From Siphonodentalium dalli (taxonomy: Eukaryota; Mollusca; Scaphopoda; Gadilida; Siphonodentaliidae), in assembly GCA_032622095.1 (NCBI GenBank), contig CP136067.1, positions 120,005,030-120,069,029 on the forward strand: a stretch of DNA of 64,000 nucleotides, read 5' to 3'. The position numbers and the translations under genes were made by a program. Shown piece by piece: positions 10,969 through 21,396 of the stretch (positions are counted from its first letter, which is position 1; the number at the start of each line of letters is the position of its first letter). The notes below the pieces were generated by a model, which saw nothing but the letters and a program-made list of their open reading frames with translations, was not told the origin of the DNA and did no database searches.

Positions 10969-11505
10969 TTACAGTGTTGCTACATTTCTGAGTGAATATT
11001 GGTAGACTATACACGACGGCTCGTTGAGGTATGAACTAGAGATGAACACACCATTGAGCATGGATGCTTTGGTGTGGTTGTCAAATACTAAGATGCCGCT
11101 GTCATCGGTAAGAGAGAGAGAGAGGGGGTAGCGTCTTTGTGTTTGGTTTGCATAATTTCCTTTATGCAGTGCCAAAAGTATTTTGACGATGGGTGCTCTC
11201 GAACGAAGCTGCATGTTACTACTAGGAAATGTTGCATCGATGTGGGTTTCAGTGAAATATAAAATGTCATAATCTTCGATTTCGTCTAACAGCCTCATAA
11301 GTTTTTGTCTGATGCTTCTTATGTTCAAATGAAAGATCGAGATCGTTTGATGGACGTCGTTGGATTGATCACGATTGTTATCAGGACCAGGGTTAAGTTC
11401 TAGGGACCCACTGGTACAAGAAGTAACGTTAATAATTTTTTTTAGACTAATTGCGCTTATTCCAAACGGAAGCCTGACTGCACGAAATATGGGTGGCGAA
11501 GACAT
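10969..11505 (-). pseudogene. LINE N-terminal and endonuclease start, internally deleted
   Basis: An open frame of 178 codons. Residues 30-41 read TSGSLELNPGPD, resembling the 2A-like ending (DxExNPGP) found at the start of some CR1-type LINE proteins. ISIFHLNIRSIRQKL and DYDILYFTETHID are the first blocks of an AP-type endonuclease. After about residue 95 the sequence jumps to a pre-RT segment (ALHKGN..., then KASMLNGVFISS), so most of the endonuclease, including its catalytic core, is missing. Confidence 0.75.
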
Positions 11506-11559
11506 ACTTCTTTTCGGGAGACCGTCTAATGTAGAAAACTGGAATGTAATACGTTGAAA

Positions 11560-11860
11560 TTCTCCACGTATTTATATCAACTCCCATGAGAAATGGTGTG
11601 CAATGATCTAATTACAAGATGTTTCAACAGGGACTTCCATAACAGTTCCATTCCGTCGCGAGGCCACAGCCACAGTCACAGCTTAGCCGTAATTATATAA
11701 TTGTTGCAAACAGAGATAGACATATATAACTGTAAAAGAAATAGTAAAATAGCTCACATTAGTTGGTGTGCACAACATAAATGGTCAATGTAGCAAAGAT
11801 CAATATATCCGAAATATACCCCAAATACATGTATTACCTTTATCCAATTGACCTTGACCC
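11560..11860. other. No gene seen
   Basis: AT-rich spacer upstream of the LINE; nothing recognisable on either strand. Confidence 0.4.
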
Positions 11861-11864
11861 TAAT

Positions 11865-12425
11865 GTCCGTTTGGTGGAAATTATTGGCACTATATGAGCT
11901 GACATAATGTCTTCAAACACAAGGCTCATCGGATTGCCAACTGTGGGTTTTTTCAACTGTTCTCCAAATATTTTATGCCGTTTCCATGGCAATAACATCA
12001 AATATTTGGAGAAAATTTGAAAGCCCCCCCCCCCCTCCAACAAGTTTCCACTATATGTGAAGTTTCATGCTTTAGTTACTAAAGTCACAAAATAGTTTTT
12101 ATATTTGGTCTGATGGTCTCTTAAAGGTAAATGAATCGTTACCACTAATACTATACAAAGGGTAGTACTTAAAATATTATTATAATTTGAGTTCGTTTGA
12201 TGGACTCTTAACGGCAATATGAGTTAACATAATTTATTCAAACAAGGCTCATTGGTTCTCAACACTGACCTTTTTCAACTTTTCTCCAAATATTTGAGGC
12301 CTTTGCCACAGATTTTATCCCGAAACAGGACCCCCCTCACACCGGGCACCCCCTCCAAAAAGTTTCACATATAGCAAAGCAACATACATTTGAAGTTTCA
12401 TGCCTTAGTCACGAAAGTCAAGAGT
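11865..12425. repeat. Tandem pair of ~330-bp units
   Basis: Unit 1 (about 11865-12085) and unit 2 (about 12195-12425) share in order GTTTGATGGA-like starts, ACAAGGCTCAT, TCTCCAAATATTT, a C-rich run with CCCCCTCCAA, and GAAGTTTCATGCYTTAGT. The units are diverged and non-coding. Confidence 0.65.
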
Positions 12426-12664
12426 CCACCACTGAAGGGACCCCACTATAACAAGTTATCTTATTTGTCGTTGCTGGCTTTACTTGTGGTCGTATTTTAT
12501 CCCGAAATAAATTTAGGATATAACTGGTCACCATGCGCAGTCACAGCGAACTGTTGGATGGCATTTCGAACTCTCGCGACAGCGTGTGAGCATGTCCATA
12601 TATTTCTGGAAAAAGATTATTGGAATATTTGCCAATATTCGATATGGTGAAAAGTAACAGATAA

Positions 12665-12790
12665 AAAAAAATCGAAATATGATAACTCTGAGGATTGGAT
12701 CCTCGACTCAAATCAAAGATTGTTTACCACACGAAGCCGAAGAAATTGTAACATAGGGTCGTTAAATCAGATTATGCATCTTTAAGTAGG
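12665..12790 (-). mobile_element. Fragment of the TTTAAAG-ended inverted-repeat family
   Basis: Its reverse complement starts TAAAGATGCATAATCTGATT and continues through GAGTCGAGGATCC and CTCAGAGTTAT. It therefore matches one end of the family seen at 30287-31227 and 58754-59078. The rest of the element is absent. Confidence 0.65.
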
Positions 12791-12879
12791 CATATTATAT
12801 AGTCAAGTCTCATTATTAGTAACGAGCTACGATAGTATAACGGAGAAAACAACCAATCTCATCTTGTGAATTCATATAC

Positions 12880-13130
12880 CACAAATCTTTCAAATCCGTT
12901 AATAATTGTTCGAAATAAATCCTGGACAACTTTCCTGGTAGCTGAACCTAAAGATTGCAATCAAAGAGCCATAACTCTGGTAAAAATGTACGGCCGGGAA
13001 GAGTTTGGAAACACGTTTCAGAAACTCCTTTTGTGAACTCACATACCAAAATGTTTGGAAATCAGATGATATTTGTTCGAAATAACCCCGGGACAACTTT
13101 CTGTGGGTGCTAAAAGCAAAACAAAAATTA
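12880..13130. repeat. Two copies of a ~185-bp dispersed repeat
   Basis: Copies near 12890 and 13045 share TTGTTCGAAATAA, then GGGACAACTTTC-like sequence, and an AAAGAGC(C) motif; the first contains GCCATAACTCTGG. A related sequence is found at 29560-29830. Open frames on the minus strand here are repeat by-products. Confidence 0.55.
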
Positions 13131-13189
13131 TAACCAAAGAGCGTAGGTGTAGGTAATGCAAATGACCTGTAATCGACGGGCATGGGATG

Positions 13190-13758
13190 CTGAACATGTT
13201 TCTGAACTGTTGAACTGACAAGGCGGTCGGTCAAATTGTGTCCCCTCACATTATTTGGTTATGGCGCATCAATTACAAGTCATTTGCATAACCGACATCG
13301 GACTCTCTTCGTTAGCAATAAGTTAAACTGCTTTTCCGGACTATCTGCTGATCTGTTCCCGATGAAGTGCTGAACGGGTTTTTTTTAACTGTTGAACTGG
13401 CATGGTGGTCGATCAAATTGTGTTCCCCCATTATATTTGGTCATTATTGACCGATAACATGCCATTTACACAACCTATATCCGACTACTTTCGTTGAAAA
13501 TCAGTTAAACTGCGTTCGGGACCATCTGCTGAACTGTGCCCAATAAAGTGCTGAACGGGGTTTTGAACTGTTGAACTGGAATGTTGGTCGATTAAATGGC
13601 TTCCCCTCACTGTATTTGGTTGTGACCCATTGATTACAAGTCATTTGCATATCCGATAGTTGACTATCTTCGTTACAAATCGGTTAAACTGCGTTATGGG
13701 ACTTCCGTATTTGCTGATCTGTTCCCAAATGAAGTGCTGAACGGGTTTTTGAACTGTT
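13190..13758. repeat. ~178-bp satellite, left block (three full units plus a partial)
   Basis: Units start near 13242, 13423 and 13603. Each runs TATTTGGTYATGRCCCAT, ATTACAAGTCATTTGCAT, TCTTCGTTA...AGTTAAACTGCG, then CTGATCTGTTCCC, GAAGTGCTGAACGGG and GAACTGTTGAACTGG. The same satellite resumes at 18066, on the other side of the glycosyltransferase segment. Confidence 0.85.
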
Positions 13759-13971
13759 GAACTAGTCGGAGGGAATTATTCTCAAAGAAAATATGACACG
13801 TGAATTTGGGGATATCGAGTTCGCCAATTTTGCTGGAAATTCCCGCTCTAAATATAGAAAGCAAAGACTGATACCCAGCCGGTGACAAAGTCAGAAAGGA
13901 GGTGTGCCTGGTAGATATTAGCCATATCCACTGACCACCACGTTGAGATCACGTGACATATCTTTCGAAAC

Positions 13972-14936
13972 TCAACGGCTGATCATTGTACCTTCGTTTT
14001 GTTCACTGAAAGTGACATTTCTTGGTGCATGCAGCCTGTTCACACATATATTTCCCAAGTGAAACCAGCCACCTTTGTATGGCTGTAATTTGACACTCAT
14101 GTTATATTTCAGAGAACTTTTAACGTTCATCCCGTATATAATTTGTTGGCCGGTACTCATCAAATTGTTCTCGAGGAATATGTAGAACATTCGTTAGTAT
14201 TGATTCACGAAATTCAACATGACCTCTTTTCTGGCAAGGGCTGCCCCAGTAGCAACATAAAAGTGGTTTTCAGAAACAATTTGCGACAAAGATAAACTTC
14301 TGTTCACTCCATTTACATCAGTAAATGCCACACGCGTTGCATCGAGGTCGTCTGGAACACGCAACGCAAACAATCCGCTTCCACTAGTCATTGACAGATC
14401 TCGAAAATATCCGATGTCAAGCCACATTACGTGATCTGTTGCTACGAGACCGTTTTCTATCGTCTTCTTCAGCAGATGCCATCGAGTACTTACTACGCAT
14501 GCGTAATCCGGATTCACTGTGTTTTGTAAAATTTTCGGATAACCGGGTCTTTTGAATATCTTCTCAATCTCGGGCCTGTGTTGAAATGGCCATACTTCTC
14601 TTCTCAGTTTTTGTCAAGGAGTATCACATGAACATATTCGTTATCTCCGGTGAAATGTTTAAACATAGTATAGTAGTCTATATCGTCTAAATATGCCACC
14701 AAAGGAGTCCTTATACCCCGGTATGATCGCATCCATACTTTATAATCGTTAGTATCGCGAACAATCGAAGTAACTCCCTTTGAAAAATTTCCAATGTTGA
14801 AATACGCCGTTACCATGGTAATTGTGCTATTGATCCCATATAGCAACTGGACTTCCGGTGCTGTTCTGATGTTGGGTTTATCTGGTTCAGTCATATATCT
14901 GTGATACTGGAAAGAGAATAACAGGGCTGCATGCAC
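13972..14936 (-). pseudogene. HtrL/YibB-like glycosyltransferase exon, pseudogene copy
   Basis: The same protein as the copy at 46902-47831 (minus), including TMVTAYFNIGNF, WMRSYRGIRTPLVAY, WLDIGYFRD and GGWFHLGNICVNRL. Three kinds of damage separate it from that copy. A 1-base loss near 14607-14612 shifts the frame just after the block ending VILLDKN. A stop codon near 14191 sits where the other copy has lysine (QYKRM). The last few residues also differ. The exon is preceded on its own strand by pyrimidine-rich acceptors (TTCCAG and CACAG) near 14893-14905. It lies between two blocks of satellite. Probably not translated into a full product. Confidence 0.8.
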
Positions 14937-15479
14937 ATGTATATGGAAACAGAGTCAAACCTCGGGAAATGTATGGGGTTTATCGTAAATCTACTAGCCG
15001 ATATATTATAGGCCATGTCACACAGTTATTAGTTTAATATTTAATTTTGTTCAAGAAAGACCACAGTAAGTAAATTTCACTGACACATCACAACACTGCA
15101 CACATATAAACCACTGAACCAAAGATCCAATTGCCATAACGTCCAGTTGTCATAGCAACGTCCTGATATGTGTTGAATTGATTTGACTTTAAACACATTT
15201 CATTTGTATATTAAACTTGATAAAAAATGGATTGGGGACAAGTTACAGAAACTTACTGAGCCTCTCCCGGTGCAAGTTAAGGATGTACTACATCTTCATC
15301 TATATTTGCGAATGTCTGTCTGTCTGTCTGCGTTCTATATAAATGCACAGGGGACCATCTAGATGACACCAAAGGGGCCCACTATGGTTATCTTTTTACG
15401 AGAAAGATAATGGCGGGGGTAAAACATTTCTAAAGTGACGCCGTTGTTGTCAGGGGCAGAAAATGGTGAGGGGTAGAAA

Positions 15480-15900
15480 ATAATTTTGTCGTCGTTTGCC
15501 ACTAAATTTATATATAATCATCCCCATGATATGATGAATCTAACGTTTGCCACTAAACTTATATATAATCATTCCCATGATATGATGAATCAAACAGTGT
15601 GGTTTAAATATGTCAAAAGTGGCGCCGTTCGAGTCAGGGATGCACGGAAGGGAAGAGGGGCACCAAAATTAATAAAACTATTTTTAGCGCCGATAATAAT
15701 TTTGTCGTCGTTTGCCACTAAACTTATATATAATCATCCCCATGATATGATGAATCAAATAGTGTGGTTTAAATATGTCAAAAGTGGCGCCGTTCGAGTC
15801 AGGGATGCACGGAAGGGAAGAGGGGCATCAAAATTGATGAAACTATTTTTAGCGCCGATTTCCACCAAATTAATATACATTCTTCTCCATGATACAAAAA
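15480..15900. repeat. Tandem units inside the Helitron
   Basis: GTCGTCGTTTGCCACTAAA begins copies near 15488 and 15704 (period about 216 bp), with a further partial at 15545. Each continues through ATATAATCATYCCCATGAT and GTGGCGCCGTTCGAGTC to GGGAAGAGGGGCA. More diverged relatives follow to about 16970. Confidence 0.8.
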
Positions 15901-16500
15901 ATATAATTGTGTGATTTAAGGATGCAATATTGGTATCGTTTGGAACGAGGAATCTAATCGTGTGATTTAAATACGCCATATTGGTGCTGTTTGGGTGAGA
16001 GATGGGGTGGGTGGGCACTAAATTTGATCCAAATGTGTTTAGTCGCCAATTAGCACCAAACTTATAAATAATCATCTCCAAGATATCAGGAGTCTAATTG
16101 TGTGTTTTAAGGATGTCACAACTAGTGCCATTTGAGTCAGGGGTGCATAGAGGGTGAGAGGGACACAAAACATGATAAACAATATGCTTAGCTCGGTGAT
16201 ACGAGGAAGCTAATCGTGTGGTTGAGATATGCCGTTTAGATGAGATATGAGGCCCTAAATTTGATACGAATTTGTATACTCGCCAATTTTCACCAATTAT
16301 ATATTCATCTCCATAACGAGTCTAAGTGTGTGGTTTAATGACGACAAAATTGGCACCGCTTGAGTCTGAAAAAGGGACGGGAGGGTCACAAAAACTGATA
16401 TACAATATGTTTAGTGCCAATTACCATCAAATCCATACAGGTTCTTCTCAAATGATACGAGGAATTAAATCGTGTGTGTTAAAAACGCAACATGTGGTGC

Positions 16501-16740
16501 CTAGATATATTTGCGAATAACTGTCTGTCTGTGTGTGTTCTAAATATAACTTCACGGGGTACAATCGAGATGGCACCAAGGCGGTCTAACAGGGGTAACT
16601 TTTTACGAGGAAGATAATGGTGCGGGATAAAATGTTCTAAAGTGACGCTGTTTGTGTCAGAGCCAGAAAAGGGAGGGGCAAACAAAAATGATGAAATAGT
16701 TTTGTCGCCGATTTCCACCAAATGTATACATAAACACCTC
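16501..16740 (+). repeat. Internal second copy of the Helitron 5' region
   Basis: TATATTTGCGAATAACTGTC, then AGATGGCACCAA, AACTTTTTACGAGGAAGATA and TAAAGTGACGCTGTT repeat the sequence just inside the Helitron start at 15300-15470. It may mark an older nested element or an internal duplication. Confidence 0.7.
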
Positions 16741-17268
16741 CGCGATTCGAGTCAGGGGTGCATGTGGGAGCTTCAATAATTGATCTAATAAACTATTGTT
16801 AGCGCAGATTTCCACCGAATTGATATATTATTCTTCTCCATGATACGAGGAATATAATCGTGTGATTTAAAGACGCCACATTGGTATATATTTAGCACTA
16901 ATTTCCACCAAATTCATACACGCTCTTCTCTAATGATACGATGAATTAAATCACATTTGTTGTCGTTTGGGTCATTTCACAATCTTGACAAATGGTGACC
17001 CAATTAAGTCATTTGAACAAGTATATCTTCTCAACTGTCATATTTATATGGGGAGATAGCATATGAGATAGCAAAACAGATACATTAAAAGTATATTTAT
17101 CATTCTATTTAAGAGATACCTATATTCTTGCTAACATAGACCTCGAACTGTCAGAAGATTACATATAAGAATGGATCATGTATATATTACAACACAATTG
17201 AGTCTGTTCCATTCAATATAACGTCCACAAAATTTGTCAAGAGATATGGATATGTATCGAAGGCCTGT

Positions 17269-17493
17269 TCAAAAATAGTGCTCACAGTGTTCCTTAAAAT
17301 ATTGTTTCTTTTGAGAAAAAAAAACGCAGTCAGTAGCACATGACTTTTCGGGATCATCCAATACTGACATCTGACAAGGGTAGATCTGTCCGATACAGCG
17401 GATTTCTTTCATTTTTAGAACAGACTCATCGCCTAACAACTCAAAATTTCGCTGTGTCGGGCACATGTACCTGATATGCTTGCATAGCAACAT
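17269..17493 (-). CDS. Cysteine-rich open frame in the Helitron, possible captured exon
   Basis: Seventy-four codons with mixed, protein-like composition and eight cysteines, including RYMCPTQRNFELLG, CIGQIYPC and CATDCVFFSQKK. On its strand, the sequence just before the frame reads TATTCTCACGATAAAAG, which could be a splice acceptor. The spacing of cysteines suggests a C-terminal segment of a secreted or extracellular protein, but I do not recognise the family. It lies about 500 bp from the 3' end of a Helitron, a transposon class known to pick up host exons. Capture is inferred; chance is not excluded. Confidence 0.3.
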   Translation of the reverse strand: MLLCKHIRYMCPTQRNFELLGDESVLKMKEIRCIGQIYPCQMSVLDDPEKSCATDCVFFSQKKQYFKEHCEHYF

Positions 17494-18065
17494 TTCTTTT
17501 ATCGTGAGAATATTTAGCCAATATATAGCAACATAAACAGAGGAGCACCTGGCAATTTCTTTACATCTGCATCTTCATGGAGATATGAAAGACAGCTTCC
17601 TCAAGATTTTAGTCTAACCCACTAGATCGATTGATATATCTCTATATGTAAAACCTAATGCCGTCTTTTATTTTTGCAAACGAATATGATGTTCATGTTT
17701 CATGTTATAACTTCGGAATTATATACAGTTGTAAATAAATAAATACTTCTTTATTGATGGAACGAATTAGTCGCGATAAACAAAATGACAATCGGCATGG
17801 TGAGCGCTACTTATATTCCATGTGTAAAATCATGTTTTGTGATGCTATTTGAATATACAATTTATGAGAATACGTGTAACACTTTGAGCAAGAGTATTCT
17901 TTATTCCCACCAAATATCCACATAATGCAGAGGGTTTCACATCACTTTAACCTGGGCAACGCCGGGTAACCATGCTAGTAACATGATATTTACATAGTCC
18001 GTCTGTGTTCCACTAAATTGTGGTCGGTGATTGGCCAACTGCCAATTGGAACACCCGTTTTGTGT

Positions 18066-18636
18066 CCCCTCACAGTATTTGGTTATGGCCCATAAATTAC
18101 AAGTTATTTGCATCGGACTCTCTTCGGTAACAATCAGCTAAACTTCGTTTCCGGACTATCTGCTGATCTGTTCCCGACGATGTTCTGAACGTGTTTTTTA
18201 ACTGTTGAACTGGCATGGTGGTCGGTCAAATTGTGTTCCCTCATTTTATTTGGTCATTGTCGACCGATAACATGCCATATACACAACCTATATCCGACTA
18301 CCTTCGTTAAAAATAAGTTAAACTGCGTTCGGGATATCTGCTGAACTGTGGCCAATGAAGTGCTGAACGGGGTTTTGAACTGAGATGAAGGTCAATACAA
18401 TGGTAATCACTCACTTGTTATGGCCCATTGATTACAAGTCATTTGCATATTCGATAGTCGAATATCTGCGTTAAAAGTCAGTTAAACTGCATTCGGGTCA
18501 ATTTCGGGTCTAACGTATCTGCTGATCTGTTCCCAGTGAAGTGCTGAACGGGTTTTTGAACTGTTAAACTGCGATGGCGATCGGTCAAATGGTGTTCCGT
18601 TACTGTATTTGGTTATGGCACATCCATTACAAGTTC
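18066..18636. repeat. ~178-bp satellite, right block
   Basis: Units start near 18066, 18242 and 18411, with a partial near 18594. They have the same internal order as the left block at 13190-13758, including GCTGATCTGTTCCC and AACTGTTGAACTGGCATGG. The block starts immediately where the duplicated gene segment ends. Confidence 0.85.
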
Positions 18637-19139
18637 AAAACCTAGATAGATTAGATAATTTATTCGATAAAGCATGTACATATACAATAAGATTTATAAA
18701 ATACAATGCACATGCAGAATCCGGGCGGTGGTGTGATCTAATGGCCGTCTTCCCAACATCGCCCAGGCAAAAAAAAATTAACGTCATGTTTTATCTTTGT
18801 TCAGCAGATCTCATCCACACATATATATTAGAATAAATGAGGGCTCATGCATCTGCTTCTATAATTTTTATTGTATACTTCATCATACAGCAGATTACAG
18901 ATTTAACTTCTCGGCAGTATGTTAAGATAATGTAATACTTTGTAATAATGTAATAGTAATATACATAAAAAATGTACATAGAATGTGACATAGAATGTGA
19001 CAAAAGCGATATTTATATATAACACTTTGTTACTTATTGGTTCGTACAATATCGATTTTTGCAAGTGACTTTGCTTTTATAGTTTTCAATATAACTATCT
19101 ACTATAAGTCGTTTAAATGTAGATCTTGGGATAGAGGTT

Positions 19140-19450
19140 TACATTGGGGAAGGTAACGAATTCCAGGCATTTGGGATTTGGTGAAGTGGCAATCGCTCAG
19201 TATAATTTATCCTGGGTGTCTTATGTGCAAGATTGTTTTCTTGGCGGGAAGCCCTACCAGTCCGCTGGGTATTTTCCAAAAGACTAGTCAATGAATGTGG
19301 TAAGAGTCCGTTTTTCCAATCTTATGCAAACAGGGATGATTTCAATGAATGTAGGTCACTAACTTTCAATATTTTACTTCCTTTAAATAAGCGTTCCGTG
19401 TGAGAATTATATTTGGTATTGTTTATCAGTCTACTAGCTTTTATTTGTAG
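19140..19450 (-). pseudogene. LINE 2 C-terminal tail
   Basis: Read on the minus strand, one frame gives NTQRTGRASRQENNLAHKT and later IPNAWNSLPS. The second matches the conserved xxWNSLP motif near the end of many LINE ORF2 proteins. A stop follows shortly after. Confidence 0.6.
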
Positions 19451-19675
19451 TTTAAATAGTTTCTCAATATCTGTTGAGACACCCCAGACTTCAATGCCAT
19501 AGGACAGTTTGCTATGTATAAGAGAGTCATATATGCGTTTTAATGCATTTCTTGGAAGAAAAGGTTTTGCCCTATTTAGACAATGTATAGTTTTTGGTTT
19601 TCGGTGCTTGAATTCCCAGGTTTTCGTCTAAATGAATTCCGAGAAATTTGAAAGATGGATCTCCCACTAATGCAC

Positions 19676-20045
19676 TTATAGGTTAAATACATTGCTCATC
19701 CAATTTAAGTTTTTACGAACAAGGTAGGTCCGGTCAGAATTGACTTTAAACACCATATATTTTGATTTAGATGCATTTAGAACGAGTTTGTTTGCAGCAC
19801 AGCATAGGAATATGTTGTGTAATTCAATATTTGCACCATGAAAAAGTTTCTCAATGACAGGACTGCACGCATATGCAGTTGTGTCATCTGCGAAAGACAG
19901 CATGTTGAATTTTGTGGAGTTTGGCATGTCATTTACATATATTAAAAATAGTATCGGTCTGAGTATAGAGCCTTGAGGCACTCCAGTGGAAACAGCTCTA
20001 TAATCAGATTTTTTCCCAGAGTGATCTACATATTGCTTTATATAT
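19676..20045 (-). pseudogene. LINE 2 RT palm domain (FADD)
   Basis: The frame contains PQGSILRPILFLIYVNDMPN followed by MLSFADDTTAYACS. FADD is an accepted variant of the YxDD catalytic pair, and both aspartates are kept. KLVLNASKSKYMVF is the usual block after it. The preceding codons toward 20045 read through HSGKKSDYRAVSTG. The reading frame ends soon after the thumb starts. Confidence 0.85.
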
Positions 20046-20065
20046 GTTAGATAGCTTCTGAAAAA

Positions 20066-20335
20066 TTGTTAACTACTCCCCGAATCCCACAGTGTTCCAT
20101 TGTTACTACTCCCCGGATCCCACAGTGTTCCATTGTTACTACCCGAATCCCACAGTGTTCCATTGTTACTACTTCCCGAATCCCACAGTGTTCCATTGTT
20201 ACTACTTCCAGAATCCCACAGTGTTCCATTGTTACTACTCCCCGAATCCCACAGTGTTCCATTGTTACCACTCCCCGAATTTCACAGTGTTCCATTGTTA
20301 ACTACTCCCCGAATCCCACAGTGTTCCATTGTTTT
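20066..20335. repeat. 33-bp minisatellite inside the RT coding sequence
   Basis: Eight tandem units (one of 30 bp) encode MEHCGIRGVVT on the minus strand. The first unit follows the RT block DHAILLKT, and the last runs on into VNNFSEAI, so a single original copy of this segment in the RT has been expanded in place. All unit lengths are multiples of three. The plus strand reads CCCGAATCCCACAGTGTTCC in each unit. Confidence 0.9.
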
Positions 20336-20743
20336 CAATAAGATAGCATGATCTATAGTATCAAAGGCTTTCGAAAAATCTAGAAATAATGCCAGTGTTG
20401 AATCTTTAGTTTTTTTATCGTTCATTTTGCCGATGTGATTTAGAAGTTTCGGGAGCGGGTGGATCGTGGAGTGATGCTTTCTAAAGCCAAATTGCATTGG
20501 GTTTAATAAGTTCTTCTCTAAAAAAAAATCACTCAGTCTTCTACAAGTAGCCTTTTCTAATATTTTTGAAAATACGGGAAGGATGCTTATGGGTCGGTAG
20601 TTACGGACATAATTTTTATCTCCAGTTTTGTGTATTGGGACTACACAGGCAGTTTTCGTTGCTTCAGGAAATTTACCACTCTCATATGAAAGATTTACAA
20701 TATGCGATATTGGATGAGACATGTATTGACATGTCTCTTTCAA
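20336..20743 (-). pseudogene. LINE 2 RT fingers and palm start
   Basis: The frame carries VVPIHKTGDKNYVRNYRPIS, LPVFSKILEK, QFGFRKHHSTI and LALFLDFSKAFDTIDH in order. These are RT blocks 1-3 of non-LTR elements, including the first catalytic aspartate (FLDFSKAFD). The frame then runs directly into the 33-bp minisatellite. Confidence 0.88.
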
Positions 20744-21003
20744 AAGCTCTGTAGTAAGACCAAAGTTATCAACCCTTTTTTATTTATGAAACTGTTGGTA
20801 ATATGAAGAATTTCATTTGGACTTGATGGGTAGAGGAAAAAACTATCCTTTTTAGGTTCCTTTAAATATTCTATGTAGGATTTTGTTATGGGTACCTCAT
20901 TAAGTTTGTTAAGTGTATCTTGAGCTACTTCAGATAAGTATATATTGAAAGCGTTTGCTATTGATTATGGATCATTGTAGTCTACACTATTCGTAGTTAT
21001 TCT

Positions 21004-21291
21004 TCATGGTTTCTCAGAATTATTATGTTTTCTGATAATTGCACTGTTCATAATTTGCCAAGTTTTCTTCATATCTTTTTTGTTCGCATCTAGAGTGGTT
21101 TCATAATACAATCGTTTACTAACTCGCAAAGTGGAGTTAAATATTTTACAGTATTTTTTTTTATATTTTTCTTGGTTTCCTGTTGTCGGATGTTTGAATA
21201 TTTTTCGCAATAGTTTGTTTTTATTTAAGGATGATGTAATTAGGCCATTTGTCATCCATGGATTTCGCTTTTGTTTCTTGTTTTGTTGCAC
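21004..21291 (-). pseudogene. LINE 2 linker between endonuclease and RT
   Basis: NPWMTNGLITSSLNKNKLLR and the lysine-rich stretch that follows are typical of the region before the RT in CR1/Jockey-like LINE proteins (usually KPWMTxGI). Upstream and downstream frames differ, so it is a frame-broken part of one protein. Confidence 0.8.
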
Positions 21292-21396
21292 CTTAATAAG
21301 TTTTAGAGGGTATGCAGTCTCATAAGCTGTAGATATAATATTCTGAAATTTATTAAAAGCATCATTTGGACAAGATGAGTCAAGAACAGAAGAAAA

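Larger units (their letters stand above)
8900..11505 (-). mobile_element. LINE (non-LTR retrotransposon) remnant 1
   Basis: Minus-strand pieces occur in the order expected for a LINE ORF2: N-terminal segment and endonuclease start (11505-10969), RT fingers and palm (10878-10257), thumb and connection (10257-9973), C-terminal zinc-knuckle region (9725-9172). Frames change several times, stops are present and part of the endonuclease is missing, so it is dead. The 3' untranslated part probably continues to about 8900. The clade is not resolved; a CR1/L2-like layout is plausible. Confidence 0.8.
15293..17978 (+). mobile_element. Non-autonomous Helitron, 2686 bp
   Basis: It begins with TC (TCTTCATCTATATTTGCG) and ends with CTAG. 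Just before the end is the typical 3' hairpin: ACCTGG / CCGGGT paired around GCAACG (17950-17967), followed 8 bases later by CTAG at 17975-17978. Flanks are A on the left and T on the right, the standard Helitron target. The duplicate locus keeps the uninterrupted site (TACTACA|TAACA at 48210/48211), which confirms both ends to the base. No Rep/helicase protein is present. The interior carries tandem units and one cysteine-rich frame. Confidence 0.93.
13657..18066 (-). repeat. Segmental duplicate, copy 1 (glycosyltransferase segment)
   Basis: Once the Helitron (15293-17978) is removed, about 1720 bp here matches 46575-48300 over its whole length, in the same orientation and with few differences by eye. 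The match covers the end of one satellite unit, the exon, its upstream flank and a common right edge at ATTGGCCAACTGCCAATTGG. Near-equal lengths (about 1723 and 1725 bp) support one duplication event. Confidence 0.85.

Noticed and set aside
20047-20351. Four overlapping frames with repeats such as IPQCSIVTT
   Set aside because: Translations of a 33-bp minisatellite in other frames; only the minus-strand RT frame has meaning.
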